Shown piece by piece: positions 62,720 to 64,000 of a stretch of 64,000 bases of DNA. How positions within the stretch are numbered: position 1 is the stretch's first letter; each line of letters starts with the position of its first letter. The notes beneath the pieces are model-generated. The model made no database searches and was not told the origin of the DNA. It worked only from the letters and a program-made list of their open reading frames with translations. The DNA is taken from positions 18,115,207-18,179,206 of the forward strand of contig CM065704.1 in assembly GCA_017654935.2 (NCBI GenBank), read 5' to 3'. The translations under genes were made by a program, and so were the position numbers. The DNA is from Phymorhynchus buccinoides (Eukaryota; Mollusca; Gastropoda; Neogastropoda; Raphitomidae).

Positions 62720-64000
62720 TGTAGTGGGCTTATTATGACTGGTTGTGAGTGTTGCTCTAGCTACGTTTCAGCGTCTTGTGTGAAAACTTTTTCTCACTAC
62801 TCCAATTATAGCCTTCACTTTCAAACAATGAAAGCCTGTCATTGGTTTATAGCAGTCGACACGTCACAAGATGATGTTCTAAATGTACAGAACAATCACG
62901 CGCCGGTTACAGCATTATCACATTCCGACATTCCTAACCTGCTCGTGATATGAAAGAAAGGGTTCAAAGGGAGCTGACCGTGGATGTCACTTTCTCGTGA
63001 TGGGGGGGGTAGATAAGAGGGGTAAAGGGAGATCACCCGGGTAGGTGGTACATGCGGACAGGGGGGGTAGATCAGGCTTCAAAGAGACAAATTCCTTAAT
63101 CGGCGTTCGTTTGAAGCAGCCGGGCAATTAAAGTGGCGGTTGGTCGAGAAATGAAAAGGAGAGAGGGTGGGGGGGTGGGGAGGGGAGAAGGGGGGGGGGG
63201 GGGGTGTAGATAAGAAATAAAGAAAGCGGGTCGCGCGGGACACTTACGTCACAGGGACACAGAGACACGGGGACATATAGAGACGGGGGCACATGCACTG
63301 ATCCCTCGTGCAGAGTGCAATGCCCACATGCAGACCAGAGATATGAGATATTATGAGATAATTATAAGTAGAAGGGGTCAATGGAAAGGCCTGGCGATTT
63401 TAAAAAACACACTGACGCACCACGATTAAGTCCCTTGTTTTTTTCTAGGTAGCTGTGACCCACATACAAATTTCCCCAACTTCAAATTGAGGCTGCTCTT
63501 TAAAATGTTTCGTTTTCAATTTGGGAACATTTGTATGGGAGTCAAACCTGGTCGCAACAAGATTTCTTACCAGCTATAAGACGTAAAACCAGTGAAACCC
63601 GTGATTTTGACACGTGACCTGGTGGGTCTTTAACAGGCTGTAGTCAAGCGTTGAACATGCTAGAGGCGAATACACAGGACGTGGAACTGTGAAGATCTTC
63701 TGTTATGAAGAGAGGGAATGTGTGTTTTACCACGTTGAAGAAACCGTGGTCGTTCCATTCCCCACAATGAACCTGACAGTCTAAGAGTGGAATGGTTCTT
63801 CCAAGTACGTGGTGATAGACAGGACACCATCCTGTTATTTTGCTGGAAGGCATGTCAAAAGCTGCTACGGTACAAATGTTACCCTGCGCAGATCTTGCTC
63901 AATTGGACAGAATCGCTCGTTGAATGGTGATTTGTATTAAGTGTATGCTACTTTGGAGAAAGAAAGCCTCTCAAGGGTAGAAGGGGAACAACCCTGCATA
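62720..64000. other. Right end, no gene recognised
   Basis: Includes G-rich tracts (63000-63080, 63160-63204) with possible G-quadruplex character. No exon with homology was seen. Confidence 0.4.

Noticed and set aside
62510..62953. 147-codon plus-strand open frame
   Set aside because: Low complexity and Ser/Arg-rich with no known domain; it overlaps a shorter minus-strand frame of similar quality.

Overview
The window is eukaryotic nuclear DNA. Every gene in it is split by GT-AG introns, and simple repeats, minisatellites, MITEs and non-LTR retrotransposon fragments fill most of the rest. The gene content (a hephaestin/ceruloplasmin-type multicopper oxidase and a homeobox-type ceramide synthase) and the repeat style suggest a marine invertebrate, probably a lophotrochozoan such as a mollusc. 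That placement is inference. No operon, rRNA, tRNA or CRISPR array was recognised.

Two runs of exactly 500 N (16976-17475 and 40168-40667) divide the window into three contigs. Contig 1 (1-16975) carries nine phase-consistent plus-strand exons of the oxidase. They cover about three of the six cupredoxin domains, and the gene is open at both ends. The visible even-numbered domain keeps a type-1 copper site but lacks the trinuclear-centre histidines. Most of its introns hold long CT or GA arrays, a 44-bp minisatellite, a 58-bp minisatellite or MITEs.

Contig 2 (17476-40167) and the middle of contig 3 (41797-57976) are two nearly collinear copies of the same DNA: a 45-bp satellite, a foldback element with telomere-like repeats, then exons of one minus-strand ceramide synthase gene. 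The best explanation is one locus assembled twice as two haplotypes. Contig 3 also has exons 1 and 2 (58239-59825), so the right copy holds eight exons from the start codon to the middle of the TLC domain. The final exon or exons are missing from both copies. Upstream of exon 1 lies a decayed LINE (about 60240-61510), and the last 2.4 kb holds no recognisable gene.

The most unusual feature is inside the ceramide synthase gene. The 44-bp minisatellite beside exon 7 is a tandem amplification of that exon's own intron-exon junction. This leaves about 30 copies of a 3' splice site plus the first codons of the exon in front of the real one. Three other intronic arrays also carry acceptor-like motifs on the sense strand of their host gene. 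Two MITEs sit 4 and 9 bp from splice sites, and complementary CT and GA arrays flank an oxidase exon that encodes copper ligands.
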